Both the position numbers and the translations under genes were made by a program. From the NCBI RefSeq assembly GCF_010731595.1, contig NZ_AP022582.1:744001-808000 (forward strand): a stretch of DNA of 64,000 nucleotides, written 5' to 3'. Shown here piece by piece: positions 37,784-47,064 of this stretch. Position 1 is the first letter of the stretch; every line of letters begins with the position of its first letter. Source of the DNA: Mycobacterium seoulense. GTDB lineage: Bacteria; Actinomycetota; Actinomycetes; Mycobacteriales; Mycobacteriaceae. The notes under the pieces were generated by a model, which had not been told where the DNA came from, searched no databases, and was given only the letters and a program-made list of their open reading frames with translations.

Positions 37784-38629
37784 CTAGTGCAGGTGCGGCT
37801 CGAGCAGTCCGGCCTGGCCGGTCGACGGCCGCCGGGCGGCCAGCCACTCGCGGGTGGCCGCGTGCGATCGCTCGATAAGCGTTGCGCCGTGCGAGAAGTC
37901 GGCGCCGGAGGTGGCCACGGGGCACAACGGCCGGATGACGCGCAGGTCGACGGCTCGCTCGAAGCGCTCGACGTCGACGGCCAGCCGATGGTTCACGGCC
38001 AGGGTCATGGCGTGCAACGCCATGTTCACCGCCGTCTTCGGCGCCGCGGGCAGGGCGCACGAGTACCCGGTGGGCAGCACCCAGACCCGGTCGGCGCCCA
38101 ACGCGACGGCGTGCGACACGGGAGTGTTGTTCACGACTCCGCCGTCCATCAGGTCACGCCCGTTGATCCGCACGGGCGGGAAGACGCCCGGGATGGCGGC
38201 GCTGGCGGCGATCGCGTCGACGGCGTTGCCCGACGACAGCAGGACGTCGCCGCCGGAGATCACGTCGGTGGCCACCACGTGCAGCGGGATCGGCGCGTCC
38301 TCGAGCCTGGTGAACTGCAATTTCTCGGACAGCAGCCGGCGCAACCCGGTGTTGGGGACCAGGTGCGGCCGGCGGCCCAGCATGCCCATCGCGCCGGCGA
38401 TCGGGTGGGCGGGGAAGATGGCTCTCCGCGACAGCGACGTCCACAGGTCGGCCAGTCCGCGGATCCCGGGACCGTCGGGCCGTGAGGCGATCCACCCGCC
38501 GTTGACGGCGCCGACGGACGTCCCGACGATCAGGTCGGGGCGTTCCCCCTCGTCGGCCAGCGCCAGCAGCATCCCGACGTGGATCGCGCCGAGGCTGGCC
38601 CCGCCGGACAACACGAAGGCCGTGGGCAC
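37784..38629 (-). CDS. Patatin-like phospholipase/lipid acyl hydrolase
   Basis: This 281-residue protein has the patatin oxyanion loop LSGGASLGA, the nucleophile elbow GTSVG (S38) and the catalytic aspartate in MDGGVVNN (D162), so the Ser-Asp dyad is complete. It would hydrolyse lipid acyl esters at the membrane. The start is GTG 38629. It is 47 bases upstream of the phosphoesterase on the same strand, and may form an operon with it. Confidence 0.9.
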   Translation of the reverse strand: MPTAFVLSGGASLGAIHVGMLLALADEGERPDLIVGTSVGAVNGGWIASRPDGPGIRGLADLWTSLSRRAIFPAHPIAGAMGMLGRRPHLVPNTGLRRLLSEKLQFTRLEDAPIPLHVVATDVISGGDVLLSSGNAVDAIAASAAIPGVFPPVRINGRDLMDGGVVNNTPVSHAVALGADRVWVLPTGYSCALPAAPKTAVNMALHAMTLAVNHRLAVDVERFERAVDLRVIRPLCPVATSGADFSHGATLIERSHAATREWLAARRPSTGQAGLLEPHLH

Positions 38630-38691
38630 AGATGCATACTAGGGACCTTTCCCGCGCGTAGTGCCGTAACGAATTGGGTAGCGTTTTCGAT

Positions 38692-39135
38692 ATGACGAAC
38701 GTGCGAATAGTGACCACGGGGGTCGCGGCGGCGACGTTTGCGGCCGCCGCAGCGGTGGCCCTCACACCCGCGACCTCATCGGCGGACCCGGCCGGCCACC
38801 AGGTGACCTACACCATCACCACCACCGGCAACCTCACCGGCAACGTGCGCTACATGAACACCGATCCGCCCAGCCAGGCGGCGTTCAACGCCAACTCGTC
38901 GCAGTACCTGAACAGCGTGCAGACGGCCTTCACCGCGGGTCAGCCGCTGGTGTACAACGCGACCCTGGCCGACCCGAATCAGTGGGCGTTCGTGAACGCG
39001 AGCGGCGGGTGCCACTGGCCGGACTGCGATTCCTCGAACACGCCGCAGATCCAGTGCCAGATCGCCGTCGACGGCCAGGTCGTGGTGACGCAGAGCGCCA
39101 CCACCGGGGTCACCTGCTCGACGCGACCCTGGTGA
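38692..39135 (+). CDS. Secreted/exported small protein (Rv2576c-like)
   Basis: This 147-residue protein has an N-terminal signal or anchor (residues about 5-33, ending in SSADPAGH) and a beta-rich mature domain with TYTITTTGNLTGNVRYMN and four cysteines, which could form two disulfides. It somewhat resembles MmpS-type proteins (inference only). I start at ATG 38692, since the six codons upstream have no ribosome-binding site. H37Rv counterpart: Rv2576c. Function unknown. Confidence 0.8.
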   Translation: MTNVRIVTTGVAAATFAAAAAVALTPATSSADPAGHQVTYTITTTGNLTGNVRYMNTDPPSQAAFNANSSQYLNSVQTAFTAGQPLVYNATLADPNQWAFVNASGGCHWPDCDSSNTPQIQCQIAVDGQVVVTQSATTGVTCSTRPW

Positions 39136-39186
39136 GTCGCTGACCGCCGGCTTCGCCGATAGCGAACACCACGCCGCCTTCGCGGT

Positions 39187-40800
39187 TCAGTGGTGCACCC
39201 GCAACGCGAGGTAGTACTCGTGCCGCCGCGTGCTGTCGAGGGTGTAGCCCACCGCCTTCGTCACGCCGTCGTGGTCGGACTCCAGCCAGCGTTCGGTGTG
39301 CTGGCGTTCGAATTCGGTCCACGACGGCACGGTGAACCTCTCCAGGACGGTGTCGGGGTGTTCCAGGCTGTGGTACAGGCCCCAGCTATGGCCTCCCGTG
39401 CGCAACCGCGAGCGCCGCACCGCGCTCATCGCGGCGACGAACTCTTCGAGGTTCGCGGTCGCCACTCGATAGCGCACGGTCACCAGTACCGGCCCGTCGT
39501 TGGGGCAGGGTTCGAACATGACCATCGGCGTCGGCCAGGCCCGCGAGATGTCGCGGCTCAGCTTCCCGGTTTCCGGCCGCAACCCGAGCGGGACGACGCT
39601 GAGGGCGGCGGCGCCCAGCAACACCGCCGACAGCGTCAACGCCACGCCGAGCCCCTCGCGCGTGGCGATGACGCCCCAGAGATACGAGCCGACCGCCTGA
39701 GATCCGGTGAAGACCAGCAGGTACATCGCCAGCCCGCGGGCGCGGACCCAGCGCGGCAGGTGCAGCTGCGCGGCGGCGTTCAACGTGGTCAGCGTGATCA
39801 GCCAGGTCATCCCCGACAACACCAGGAAGGGCGCCGCCGCGGCGAACGGCAGCCAGACCGCCGCGAGCGCGGCAACGCCGTACCCGGCCGCGCAGCCGGC
39901 CAGCAGCGTGTTGGGCGGCACCTTCTGGCGCAGCGTCCCGGGAACCGCCACGGCGAGCAGGGCGCCCACGCCGATGGCGCCCAGCGCCACACCGTAGCCA
40001 CCCGCTCCCAGGTGCCAGGTGTCGGCGGCGGTGACCGGTAAGAGCGCCAACAGGGCCGAGGCGGGGAAGACGAAAAGGGCTGCGCGCAAAAGTATCCTGC
40101 GAAAGATCGGACCGTTGACCGCGTAGGCCAGTCCGGTGAGGATGGCCTGGCCCAGGTGTTCCCGTTCGATGGGCGCGATCTGTTTGGGCGGGCGCCACGC
40201 GGCCAAGGCGACGATGATGCCGACGAACGAGATCGCGTTGATCGCGAAGACCGCTGCGGGGCCGGTCCACGCCAGGACGACGCCGCCGATGGCGGGGCCC
40301 ACCACCCGGGCGACGTTCACCGAGACGCTGGCCAATGTGGCGGCGGCCGTTATCTGCTCGCGCGGGACGACCTCGGGTTGAATCGCCTGCCAGGCGGGGG
40401 CGGTCAGCGCGGAGGCGACGCCGATGGCCAAGGTGAACAGCAGCAGCGCCGTGGGGGTGAGGTGTCCGAAGTAGGTCAGCCCCGCCAACGCCAGCGCCAC
40501 CAACACCGCATAGGACTGCAGGAACATCAGCAACCGGCGCTGATTGAACACGTCGGCGAGCGCGCCGGCGAACAGTGCCAACAGCAGCGTCGGCCCCAGG
40601 CTCGCCGTCTGGACCAGTGCCACGATGGTGGCGCTGCTGTGACCCTCGACCAGGAACCATTGCGCCGCCACGCTTTGCATCCAGGTGCCGACGTTGGAGA
40701 CGAACTGCGCGATGAACAGCGCACGAAAAACGCGATTGCGCAACGGCGCCCAGGCCGACACCGCCGCGGCGTCGGTGCGCTCGTGTGTCATATCCGACAT
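39187..40800 (-). CDS. MFS transporter (MFS_3/EntS type) with C-terminal alpha-beta barrel domain
   Basis: This 537-residue protein has about 12 membrane helices (residues 20-415) with features of the enterobactin exporter-like MFS_3 group, then an extra soluble domain of about 110 residues. That domain (FEPCPNDGPVLVTVRYRV, WGLYHSLEHPDTVLERFTV) resembles the antibiotic biosynthesis monooxygenase/dimeric ferredoxin-like fold. The cargo is unknown. Its own TAGACT -10 lies upstream. An alternative start is the ATG three codons downstream. Confidence 0.88.
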   Translation of the reverse strand: MSDMTHERTDAAAVSAWAPLRNRVFRALFIAQFVSNVGTWMQSVAAQWFLVEGHSSATIVALVQTASLGPTLLLALFAGALADVFNQRRLLMFLQSYAVLVALALAGLTYFGHLTPTALLLFTLAIGVASALTAPAWQAIQPEVVPREQITAAATLASVSVNVARVVGPAIGGVVLAWTGPAAVFAINAISFVGIIVALAAWRPPKQIAPIEREHLGQAILTGLAYAVNGPIFRRILLRAALFVFPASALLALLPVTAADTWHLGAGGYGVALGAIGVGALLAVAVPGTLRQKVPPNTLLAGCAAGYGVAALAAVWLPFAAAAPFLVLSGMTWLITLTTLNAAAQLHLPRWVRARGLAMYLLVFTGSQAVGSYLWGVIATREGLGVALTLSAVLLGAAALSVVPLGLRPETGKLSRDISRAWPTPMVMFEPCPNDGPVLVTVRYRVATANLEEFVAAMSAVRRSRLRTGGHSWGLYHSLEHPDTVLERFTVPSWTEFERQHTERWLESDHDGVTKAVGYTLDSTRRHEYYLALRVHH

Positions 40801-40836
40801 GCGGGCAGCGCCTTTCGCGTCGTGCGGCGGGGTAGA

Positions 40837-40842
40837 AGTCTA
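40837..40842 (-). promoter_or_regulatory. -10 element of the MFS gene (TAGACT)
   Basis: TAGACT on the minus strand, 36 bases before the MFS ATG, in the 137-base gap after the peptidase gene. Confidence 0.45.
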
Positions 40843-40937
40843 GGACACCCACGACGCGCTCGCGACCGAGCGGCACCACCCCGGGCCCCGGGGACTGGCC
40901 ACCACGATGAGGGCCGGGCTGGAGCCGCTCGAGCCCG

Positions 40938-41816
40938 CTAGCCCAGGCTGGGGGCGTCGAAGGTGTCGCACTGCTTCGGGTCGCCGGTCTGGTAGCCGAC
41001 GGTGAACCAGTGCTGCCGTTGCTCCGAGGAGCCGTGGGTCCACGACTCCGGGTTGACCCGCCCGGTCGCTTCCTTCTGAATGCGGTCATCGCCCACCGAC
41101 GCCGCCGCCGACAGGGCGTCCTGAATGTCCTGGTCGCTCAAGGGCTGTAGGTAGGGCACGCCGGTGCTCTCCTGCTTGACGGTCGACGCGTAGTGCGCCC
41201 AGATGCCCGCGTAGCAGTCCGCCTGCAACTCCGTGCGCACGCCGTTGCCGCCGGCGCCCTTCGCGCCCTGCTGGGAGCGGCCCAGGACGCCCTGCAACTG
41301 CTGCACGTGGTGGCCGTATTCGTGGGCGACCACGTACTCCTGGGCGAACGGCCCACCGCTGGAACCGAACTTGTCGACCAGCTCCTGGAAGAAATCGGTG
41401 TCGAAGTACGCGGTCTGGTCCACCGGGCAGTAGAACGGCCCCACCGCGGTGGTGGCCGGTCCGCAGCCGGTGTCGACCGACCCGGTGAACAGCCGCACGT
41501 GCGGCCGGGTGTACTTCGGCATCAGCTGGTGCCAGACCGCGTCCACGGAGTTGCCCGTGGCGACCACGCGGCACTGCACGTACTTGTTCGCGTCGGCGCC
41601 GGTCTTGCACTGGCTCAGGTCGAACCCGGGCGCCGAGTAGCCCCCGGTGTTCGTCTGCGACTGGTCCAGCACGCGGCCCGGGTCGACACCCAACAGCAAC
41701 GCGCCGATCAGGATGAGCAGCCCGAGGCCGCCGCCCCCGAGCGCCATCCCCATCCCGCCCCCGCCCGACGAGGACGCGGTGCTGGTGTCGATCTGCATAC
41801 CCTCGTTGAAGGCCAT
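40938..41816 (-). CDS. Neutral zinc metallopeptidase (YpfJ/KPN_02809 family, Rv2575-like)
   Basis: This 292-residue protein has a Gly/Ser-rich N-terminus, one membrane helix (about residues 26-44) and an extracytoplasmic zinc peptidase domain with VVAHEYGHHVQQLQG (HExxH). Downstream conserved segments GVRTELQADCYAGIWAH and ERQHWFTVGYQTGD fit the family. The substrate is unknown. It ends a minus-strand unit with the SRPBCC and ketopantoate reductase-like genes, each separated by nine bases. Confidence 0.9.
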   Translation of the reverse strand: MAFNEGMQIDTSTASSSGGGGMGMALGGGGLGLLILIGALLLGVDPGRVLDQSQTNTGGYSAPGFDLSQCKTGADANKYVQCRVVATGNSVDAVWHQLMPKYTRPHVRLFTGSVDTGCGPATTAVGPFYCPVDQTAYFDTDFFQELVDKFGSSGGPFAQEYVVAHEYGHHVQQLQGVLGRSQQGAKGAGGNGVRTELQADCYAGIWAHYASTVKQESTGVPYLQPLSDQDIQDALSAAASVGDDRIQKEATGRVNPESWTHGSSEQRQHWFTVGYQTGDPKQCDTFDAPSLG

Positions 41817-41825
41817 GGCACGCTC

Positions 41826-42329
41826 CTAATGTTGCTGGGTCGCGGAGTAGCGGTCGTCGGTGTAGCTGCGCAGGTTGCGCAGGAAGCGGCGCAGCCCCAG
41901 ATTCAGCAGCGGCCCCACCAGATACATCGCCAGCCGGGCGGGGCCCGCGGGCTTCTGCGCCATCGTCCACGTCAGCCGGCAACCGCCCGGAATGACCTCG
42001 ACCCGGTAGTCTTCGGCGAAGGCGGCGACGGCCTGCGTCGAGCATTCGTTGAACCGAAAAGCCATGTGGCTGAACGGCTCCCAGGCCAGAAACTCCTCGT
42101 TGCCCACCATGCCGCCGCGCATCTCGACGACGCGGGTGGTGCCCACGCCGCGCGGCTCGGGGCTGGTCCAGGTGACCTTGGTGATCACGCTCGCCCAGCG
42201 CGGCCACGCCTGGGCGTCGGCGAGCACCTCGAACAGCTGCTCGGGCGTGATCGCGAGGTCGACGCTGTTGCGGAACACGAAAGGCGCGTTGTCGATGAAG
42301 CTCACGTCCACGCGCTCGCAGGGGAACAT
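41826..42329 (-). CDS. SRPBCC family protein (Rv2574-like)
   Basis: This 167-residue protein has the helix-grip fold pattern: VDLAITPEQLFEVLADAQAWPRW, central strands, and a long C-terminal helix. Such proteins bind hydrophobic or polyketide-like ligands. It differs from the SRPBCC at 34522, so the window has two of this fold. It is in the middle of the panE-like / SRPBCC / peptidase unit. Confidence 0.87.
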   Translation of the reverse strand: MFPCERVDVSFIDNAPFVFRNSVDLAITPEQLFEVLADAQAWPRWASVITKVTWTSPEPRGVGTTRVVEMRGGMVGNEEFLAWEPFSHMAFRFNECSTQAVAAFAEDYRVEVIPGGCRLTWTMAQKPAGPARLAMYLVGPLLNLGLRRFLRNLRSYTDDRYSATQQH

Positions 42330-42338
42330 GGCTCGAAT

Positions 42339-43226
42339 CTATCCTGGCCCGTCGCTGGCCGCGGCCAGTAACGGCACCACGACGTCGCTGATCGGCGTCG
42401 CCAGGTTGTGGGCGCGGGCCTTGCGGACGATCACCCCGTTGCGGATGTCCCATTCCATCCGCCTGCGGTTCTCCCGGTCGGCCAGGATCGACGTCCCCAT
42501 GTCCTCGGGAGCACGGCGGAACAGCTCGCCCAACTCGTCGACGATGCCGTCGGGCAGCCGGGCGCCCTCGGCCCGCGCCACCGCCAGGCATTCGGCGACG
42601 TAGCGGCGCGACAGTTCGGCGACGTCGTCACGGCGGTACATCCCGGATCGCCGGCCGGCCAGCGCCATGAACCCGGCCAGCGCATTGGTGAGCAGCTTGC
42701 GCCACGCCGCGGTGATGAAGTCGGGATCACAGTCCACCCGGCACCCGGCGCCGCGCAGCAGCTCGGCGACCGCCTGCGCCGAAGGCCCGCTGGGCAGCAC
42801 CAGTGCGGCCTCGGTGCGCAGCCGGACCCAGCCCTCGGGCCGGGCCTCGGCGGAGTACCAGACGATCCCGGGGACCACGGGCGACGACGGGCAATGCGGC
42901 TGCACCTGCTCGACCTGCTCCACGCCGTTCTGCAGCACGACGACGATCGTGTGCACGTCACACAGGCGGGCCAGCCATCCGGCGGCGGCGTCGTTCTGGG
43001 TGGCCTTGACCGCCAGCACCACGACGTCGACGGGTCCGGTGACCTCGCTGGGATCGGTGTGCATCGGGCCGGGAACCACGATCGGATCGGCGCCGTCGGG
43101 CCGCAATTCGATGCTGTCTCGGGGCGTGTGGCCGCACAACAGCACCGAATGCCCGGCCTTGTGCAGCAGCGCGGCGACCGTCGTGCCGACGGCGCCGGGG
43201 CCGACTAGTGCGATGGTGGTGGCGAT
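42339..43226 (-). CDS. PanE/ApbA ketopantoate reductase-like protein with no canonical start codon
   Basis: The family-like Rossmann start (IALVGPGAVGTTVAALL, with GxGxxG) can be read in frame up to base 43226, where ATC GCC ACC ACC stands in place of the expected ATG GCC. No ATG, GTG or TTG exists in frame upstream; the first canonical codon is GTG 43145, which would delete the NADPH-binding loop. With ATC as start the length is 295, normal for ketopantoate reductases. Later ANALAGFMAL and the C-terminal domain also fit the family. It may use a rare ATC start, or be impaired, or reflect a sequence error. H37Rv counterpart: Rv2573. Confidence 0.75.
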   Translation of the reverse strand: MATTIALVGPGAVGTTVAALLHKAGHSVLLCGHTPRDSIELRPDGADPIVVPGPMHTDPSEVTGPVDVVVLAVKATQNDAAAGWLARLCDVHTIVVVLQNGVEQVEQVQPHCPSSPVVPGIVWYSAEARPEGWVRLRTEAALVLPSGPSAQAVAELLRGAGCRVDCDPDFITAAWRKLLTNALAGFMALAGRRSGMYRRDDVAELSRRYVAECLAVARAEGARLPDGIVDELGELFRRAPEDMGTSILADRENRRRMEWDIRNGVIVRKARAHNLATPISDVVVPLLAAASDGPG

Positions 43227-43246
43227 AGGACCGAAAGTACCTGCTC

Positions 43247-43252
43247 TAGACT
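43247..43252 (+). promoter_or_regulatory. -10 element of aspS (TAGACT)
   Basis: TAGACT lies 36 bases before the preferred aspS GTG, in the short divergent region shared with the panE-like gene. Confidence 0.5.
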
Positions 43253-43288
43253 GGTCACTCGTCCAAAGCCTGCTGAAAGGGAGTGTTT

Positions 43289-45064
43289 GTGCTGCGCAGC
43301 CACGCCGCCGGTTCGCTGAGAAGTAGCGACGCCGGGCAGCAGGTGACGCTGGCGGGCTGGGTGGCTCGCCGCCGCGACCACGGCGGCGTCATCTTCATCG
43401 ACCTGCGCGACGCCTCCGGCATCGCGCAGGTGGTGTTCCGCAACGCTGACGTCCTGGCCCAGGCGCACCGGCTGCGCGCCGAGTTCTGCGTCGCGGTCAC
43501 CGGTGTGGTGGAGATCCGCCCGGAGGGCAACGCCAACCCGGAGATCGCCACCGGCGACATCGAGGTCAACGTCGCGTCGCTGACCGTGCTCGGCGAGAGC
43601 GCGCCGCTGCCGTTCCAGCTCGACGAGCCCGCCGGCGAGGAGCTGCGGCTGAAGTACCGCTACCTGGACCTGCGCCGCGACGGCCCGGCCGCGGCAATGC
43701 GCCTGCGCTCCAAGGTGAATGCCGCGGCGCGCTCGGTGCTGGCCCGGCACGACTTCGTCGAGGTCGAGACGCCGACGATCACCCGCTCCACACCGGAAGG
43801 CGCCCGCGACTTTCTGGTGCCCTCACGGTTGCATCCCGGATCGTTCTACGCGCTGCCCCAGAGCCCGCAGCTGTTCAAGCAGCTGCTGATGGTGGCCGGG
43901 ATGGAGCGCTACTACCAGATCGCCCGCTGCTATCGCGACGAGGACTTCCGCGCCGACCGCCAGCCCGAGTTCACCCAGCTCGACATGGAGATGAGCTTCG
44001 TCGACGCCGAGGACATCATCGCCATCTCCGAGGAGATCCTGACCGCCTTGTGGGCGCTGATCGGATACCAGGTCCCGACGCCCATCCCGCGGATCACCTA
44101 CGCCGACGCGATGCGCAGGTTTGGCTCGGACAAGCCGGACATGCGGTTCTCACTCGAGCTCGTCGAGTGCACAGAGTTCTTCAAAGACACCACCTTTCGC
44201 GTGTTCCAGGCGCCCTACGTGGGCGCGGTCGTGATGCCCGGCGGGGCGTCGCAGCCGCGGCGCACGCTGGACGGCTGGCAGGAGTGGGCCAAACAGCGCG
44301 GGCACCGCGGGCTGGCCTACGTGCTGGTCGGTGACGACGGCACACTGAGCGGTCCGGTGGCCAAGAACCTCAGCGACGCGGAACGGGACGGGCTGGCCAC
44401 CCATGTCGGGGCGAAGCCGGGGGACTGCATCTTCTTCTCGGCCGGCCCGCCGAGGTCGTCGCGGGCCCTGCTGGGGGCCGCGCGGAACGAGATCGCCGAC
44501 CGGCTGGGCCTGATCGATCCGGAGGCGTGGGCGTTCGTCTGGGTGGTGGACCCGCCGCTGTTCGAGCCCGCCGACGAGGCGACCGCCGCCGGTGACGTGG
44601 CCGTCGGCTCCGGGGCATGGACCGCGGTGCATCACGCGTTCACCTCGCCCAAGCCGGAGTACGAGGGTGTGGTCGACACCGACCCCGGCGCCGTGCTCGC
44701 CGACGCCTACGACATCGTCTGCAACGGCAACGAGATCGGCGGCGGCTCGATCCGTATCCACCGCCGCGACATCCAGGAGCGCGTGTTCGCCGTCATGGGC
44801 CTGGACAAAGCCGAGGCCGAGGAAAAGTTCGGATTCCTGTTGGAGGCGTTCACCTTTGGCGCACCGCCCCACGGCGGAATCGCCTTCGGCTGGGACCGGA
44901 TCAACGCGCTGCTGTCCCGGGTGGACTCGATCCGCGAGGTGATCGCGTTCCCCAAGACCGGCGGCGGCGTCGACCCGCTCACCGACGCGCCCGCGCCGAT
45001 CACCGCTCAGCAGCGCAAGGAGTCCGGAATAGACGCCAAGCCGGAGGAAGTTGACCGGGCATGA
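43289..45064 (+). CDS. aspS: Aspartyl-tRNA synthetase (probably non-discriminating)
   Basis: This class IIb synthetase of about 591 residues has an N-terminal OB anticodon domain ([18 protein letters not shown]), a catalytic core with motif 2 ([20 protein letters not shown]), the GAD insert typical of bacteria, and motif 3 ([13 protein letters not shown]). I prefer GTG 43289 because GGGAG is five bases upstream; GTG 43283 (MFVLRSH), used in H37Rv, is an alternative. Mycobacterial enzymes often also charge tRNA-Asn, with GatCAB correction; that is family knowledge. It overlaps the next gene by ATGA. Confidence 0.96.
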   Translation: MLRSHAAGSLRSSDAGQQVTLAGWVARRRDHGGVIFIDLRDASGIAQVVFRNADVLAQAHRLRAEFCVAVTGVVEIRPEGNANPEIATGDIEVNVASLTVLGESAPLPFQLDEPAGEELRLKYRYLDLRRDGPAAAMRLRSKVNAAARSVLARHDFVEVETPTITRSTPEGARDFLVPSRLHPGSFYALPQSPQLFKQLLMVAGMERYYQIARCYRDEDFRADRQPEFTQLDMEMSFVDAEDIIAISEEILTALWALIGYQVPTPIPRITYADAMRRFGSDKPDMRFSLELVECTEFFKDTTFRVFQAPYVGAVVMPGGASQPRRTLDGWQEWAKQRGHRGLAYVLVGDDGTLSGPVAKNLSDAERDGLATHVGAKPGDCIFFSAGPPRSSRALLGAARNEIADRLGLIDPEAWAFVWVVDPPLFEPADEATAAGDVAVGSGAWTAVHHAFTSPKPEYEGVVDTDPGAVLADAYDIVCNGNEIGGGSIRIHRRDIQERVFAVMGLDKAEAEEKFGFLLEAFTFGAPPHGGIAFGWDRINALLSRVDSIREVIAFPKTGGGVDPLTDAPAPITAQQRKESGIDAKPEEVDRA

Positions 45065-45504
45065 CCCAAATGCCTGACACCGAGACCATCAACGCGTTCA
45101 ACAAGAGCATCATCGACGAGTTCCACGCCAACGGCGGCAAGGTGGGCGGCCAGTTCGAGAACGCCGACCTGCTGTTGCTCACCACCACCGGCGCCAAGTC
45201 CGGCCAGCCCCGAGTCTCGCCGCTGGCCTACTTCCGCATCGACGGCAAGCTCATCATCATCGGCTCGTTCGCCGGCGCACCGGTCAGTCCGGCGTGGGTG
45301 CACAATCTGCGGGCCAACCCGGCGGCCCGGGTCGAGATCGGCACCCCGCAGGGAGTGCAAGAGTTCGCCGTGACGGCGCACGAGTTGCCGTCCGACGAGC
45401 GCGACGCGCTCTTCGACAAGATCACCGCCGCCGCACCCGGGTTCGCCGAATACCAGTCGAAGACCAGCCGGGTCATCCCGTTGTTCGAATTGCAGCGCAC
45501 CTAG
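45061..45504 (+). CDS. Deazaflavin (F420)-dependent nitroreductase family protein
   Basis: This 147-residue protein belongs to the Ddn/FDOR-B group: [19 protein letters not shown] near the N-terminus, then [22 protein letters not shown]. Members use reduced F420 to reduce quinones or nitro compounds at the membrane. The start overlaps the aspS stop (ATGA); an ATG three codons later is possible. In H37Rv I recall no such gene directly between aspS and Rv2571c, so this may be an insertion. Confidence 0.9.
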   Translation: MTQMPDTETINAFNKSIIDEFHANGGKVGGQFENADLLLLTTTGAKSGQPRVSPLAYFRIDGKLIIIGSFAGAPVSPAWVHNLRANPAARVEIGTPQGVQEFAVTAHELPSDERDALFDKITAAAPGFAEYQSKTSRVIPLFELQRT

Positions 45505-45508
45505 GCCC

Positions 45509-46576
45509 GTGGCGACATCGCGGCTGACGCTGGCTCCCGCGGTTTTCGCCGCGTCCCGCGCCGGACTCAGACGCCTGCGCGGGACCTGGTTCAACCTCGT
45601 GCAGACCTCGGTGGCCGCGGGCGTGTCGTGGTACCTCGCGCACGACGTGCTGCACCACCCGCAGCCGTTCTTCGCGCCGATCGCCGCCGCGGTGTCCCTG
45701 TCGATCAGCAACGTGTTACGCGCGCAGCGCGCCATTCAGATGATGATCGGCGTGACCCTGGGCATCGGGATGGGCACCCTGGTTCAGGGTGTGCTCGGGC
45801 CCGGCGCGGTATCCATCGGCGTCGCCGCGCTGATCGCCCTGTGCGCCGCGGTGTTCATCGGGCACGGCCTGATCGGGCAGGGCATGATGTTCGCCAACCA
45901 GACCGTCGTGTCGGCGATCCTGGTGTTGGCGCTCTTCCACAGCGGCGTCGGTTGGGAACGCATCAACGACGCCCTCATCGGGGGCGGGGTGGCCATCGTG
46001 TTCGCGGTATTGCTCTTCCCGGCCGACCCGTTGCAGGTGCTGCGCAGCGCGCGGGTCGGCGTGCTGGGCGTCCTGCACGGCGTCCTGACGGGCACCGCGG
46101 ACGTCGCCGCCGGACGGCGTGTGCCCGCGCAAGACTGGCAGCTGGCGATGGCCGACCGCGTGCACCAGCAACTGGGCGGGCTCATCGAGGCCCGCACCAC
46201 CGCCCGCCAGGTGGTGCGCGTCGCGCCCCGGCGCTGGAGAGTGCGTGAGGTCGTCCGCGCCGCGGATCACCAGGCCATCCACGTGGTCCAGCTGGCCGGC
46301 TCGGTGCTGCAACTGGCCCGCGTCGTCGTCCCCGCGGCGGACGGCTGCCTCGACCGGTTGCCCACGCCCGTGCCCGCCGTCCTGGTCGAGCTCGCGGCGG
46401 CGACGGCCCTGGCCGACTCGGACCCCGCCGGGGCCACCGCATATACCGCGGCGGCGCGCCGCGGCGCCTCAGAACTGCAGGCCGACGCCCGCGACCGGAC
46501 CGAGGTGGTGCTGGCCGGCGCCGTCGCGGCCTGCGTCGACGACCTGCAGCGAGTGATCGACCTCCGGCATGCGTGA
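45509..46576 (+). CDS. FUSC/aromatic acid exporter-like membrane protein (Rv2571c-like)
   Basis: The N-terminal half of this 355-residue protein (to about residue 185) has about five or six hydrophobic helices; the C-terminal half is soluble and helical. The layout and the PFFAPIAAAVSLSISNV segment fit the FUSC superfamily, which includes aromatic acid exporters. Start GTG, four bases after the nitroreductase stop. Cargo unknown. Same length as Rv2571c as I remember it. Confidence 0.85.
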   Translation: MATSRLTLAPAVFAASRAGLRRLRGTWFNLVQTSVAAGVSWYLAHDVLHHPQPFFAPIAAAVSLSISNVLRAQRAIQMMIGVTLGIGMGTLVQGVLGPGAVSIGVAALIALCAAVFIGHGLIGQGMMFANQTVVSAILVLALFHSGVGWERINDALIGGGVAIVFAVLLFPADPLQVLRSARVGVLGVLHGVLTGTADVAAGRRVPAQDWQLAMADRVHQQLGGLIEARTTARQVVRVAPRRWRVREVVRAADHQAIHVVQLAGSVLQLARVVVPAADGCLDRLPTPVPAVLVELAAATALADSDPAGATAYTAAARRGASELQADARDRTEVVLAGAVAACVDDLQRVIDLRHA

Positions 46577-46585
46577 GGCGGTGGT

Positions 46586-46975
46586 TCAGCGGGAGTCGGC
46601 CAGGAATTCCTGGACCAACTTCTTCGGGGCCTGCGTCAGCCAAGCCTCGGTGACCAGGTCCTCGAGGTCGCGGACCGAGATCTTGGCCAGCTGGACCAGC
46701 ACCACCGGGTAGTCGTCGAAATGCGGTGTCGTGAAGTACACGCCCGGCTCGTCGGCGATCAACCCGAACTTGACCCCCTCGTCCGAGACCCGCACGCCCA
46801 GGATGTCGCCCCCGGGCGGTTCCAAGCCCTCGCGGGTGAGCGCCTCGCGTTCCGACGGGCGCAACGGCCGCTCCCAGGCCAGCAACTTCTTGCCGACCCG
46901 CCAGTCATGCGGCGACGGCTCCGAGGTGAGTGCCAGCTCACGGACGATGCGGGCGACGTCGTACCACGTGGCCAC
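46586..46975 (-). CDS. MmcQ/YjbR family protein (Rv2570-like)
   Basis: This 129-residue protein has the MmcQ/YjbR fold pattern, with YFTTPHFDDYPVVLVQL and a C-terminal helix. These small cytosolic proteins are predicted DNA-binding or regulatory proteins, without firm functions. It converges on the FUSC gene (nine bases between) and diverges from the transglutaminase gene. Confidence 0.85.
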   Translation of the reverse strand: MATWYDVARIVRELALTSEPSPHDWRVGKKLLAWERPLRPSEREALTREGLEPPGGDILGVRVSDEGVKFGLIADEPGVYFTTPHFDDYPVVLVQLAKISVRDLEDLVTEAWLTQAPKKLVQEFLADSR

Positions 46976-47064
46976 ATCTCGATTGTGCTCCCGGTTTGGC
47001 GCGCGTGCCGCCGTATCGGCAAACGGTTTCGCGCCGCGGACGGCGCGGGAAGGCCCGGTGTGAT

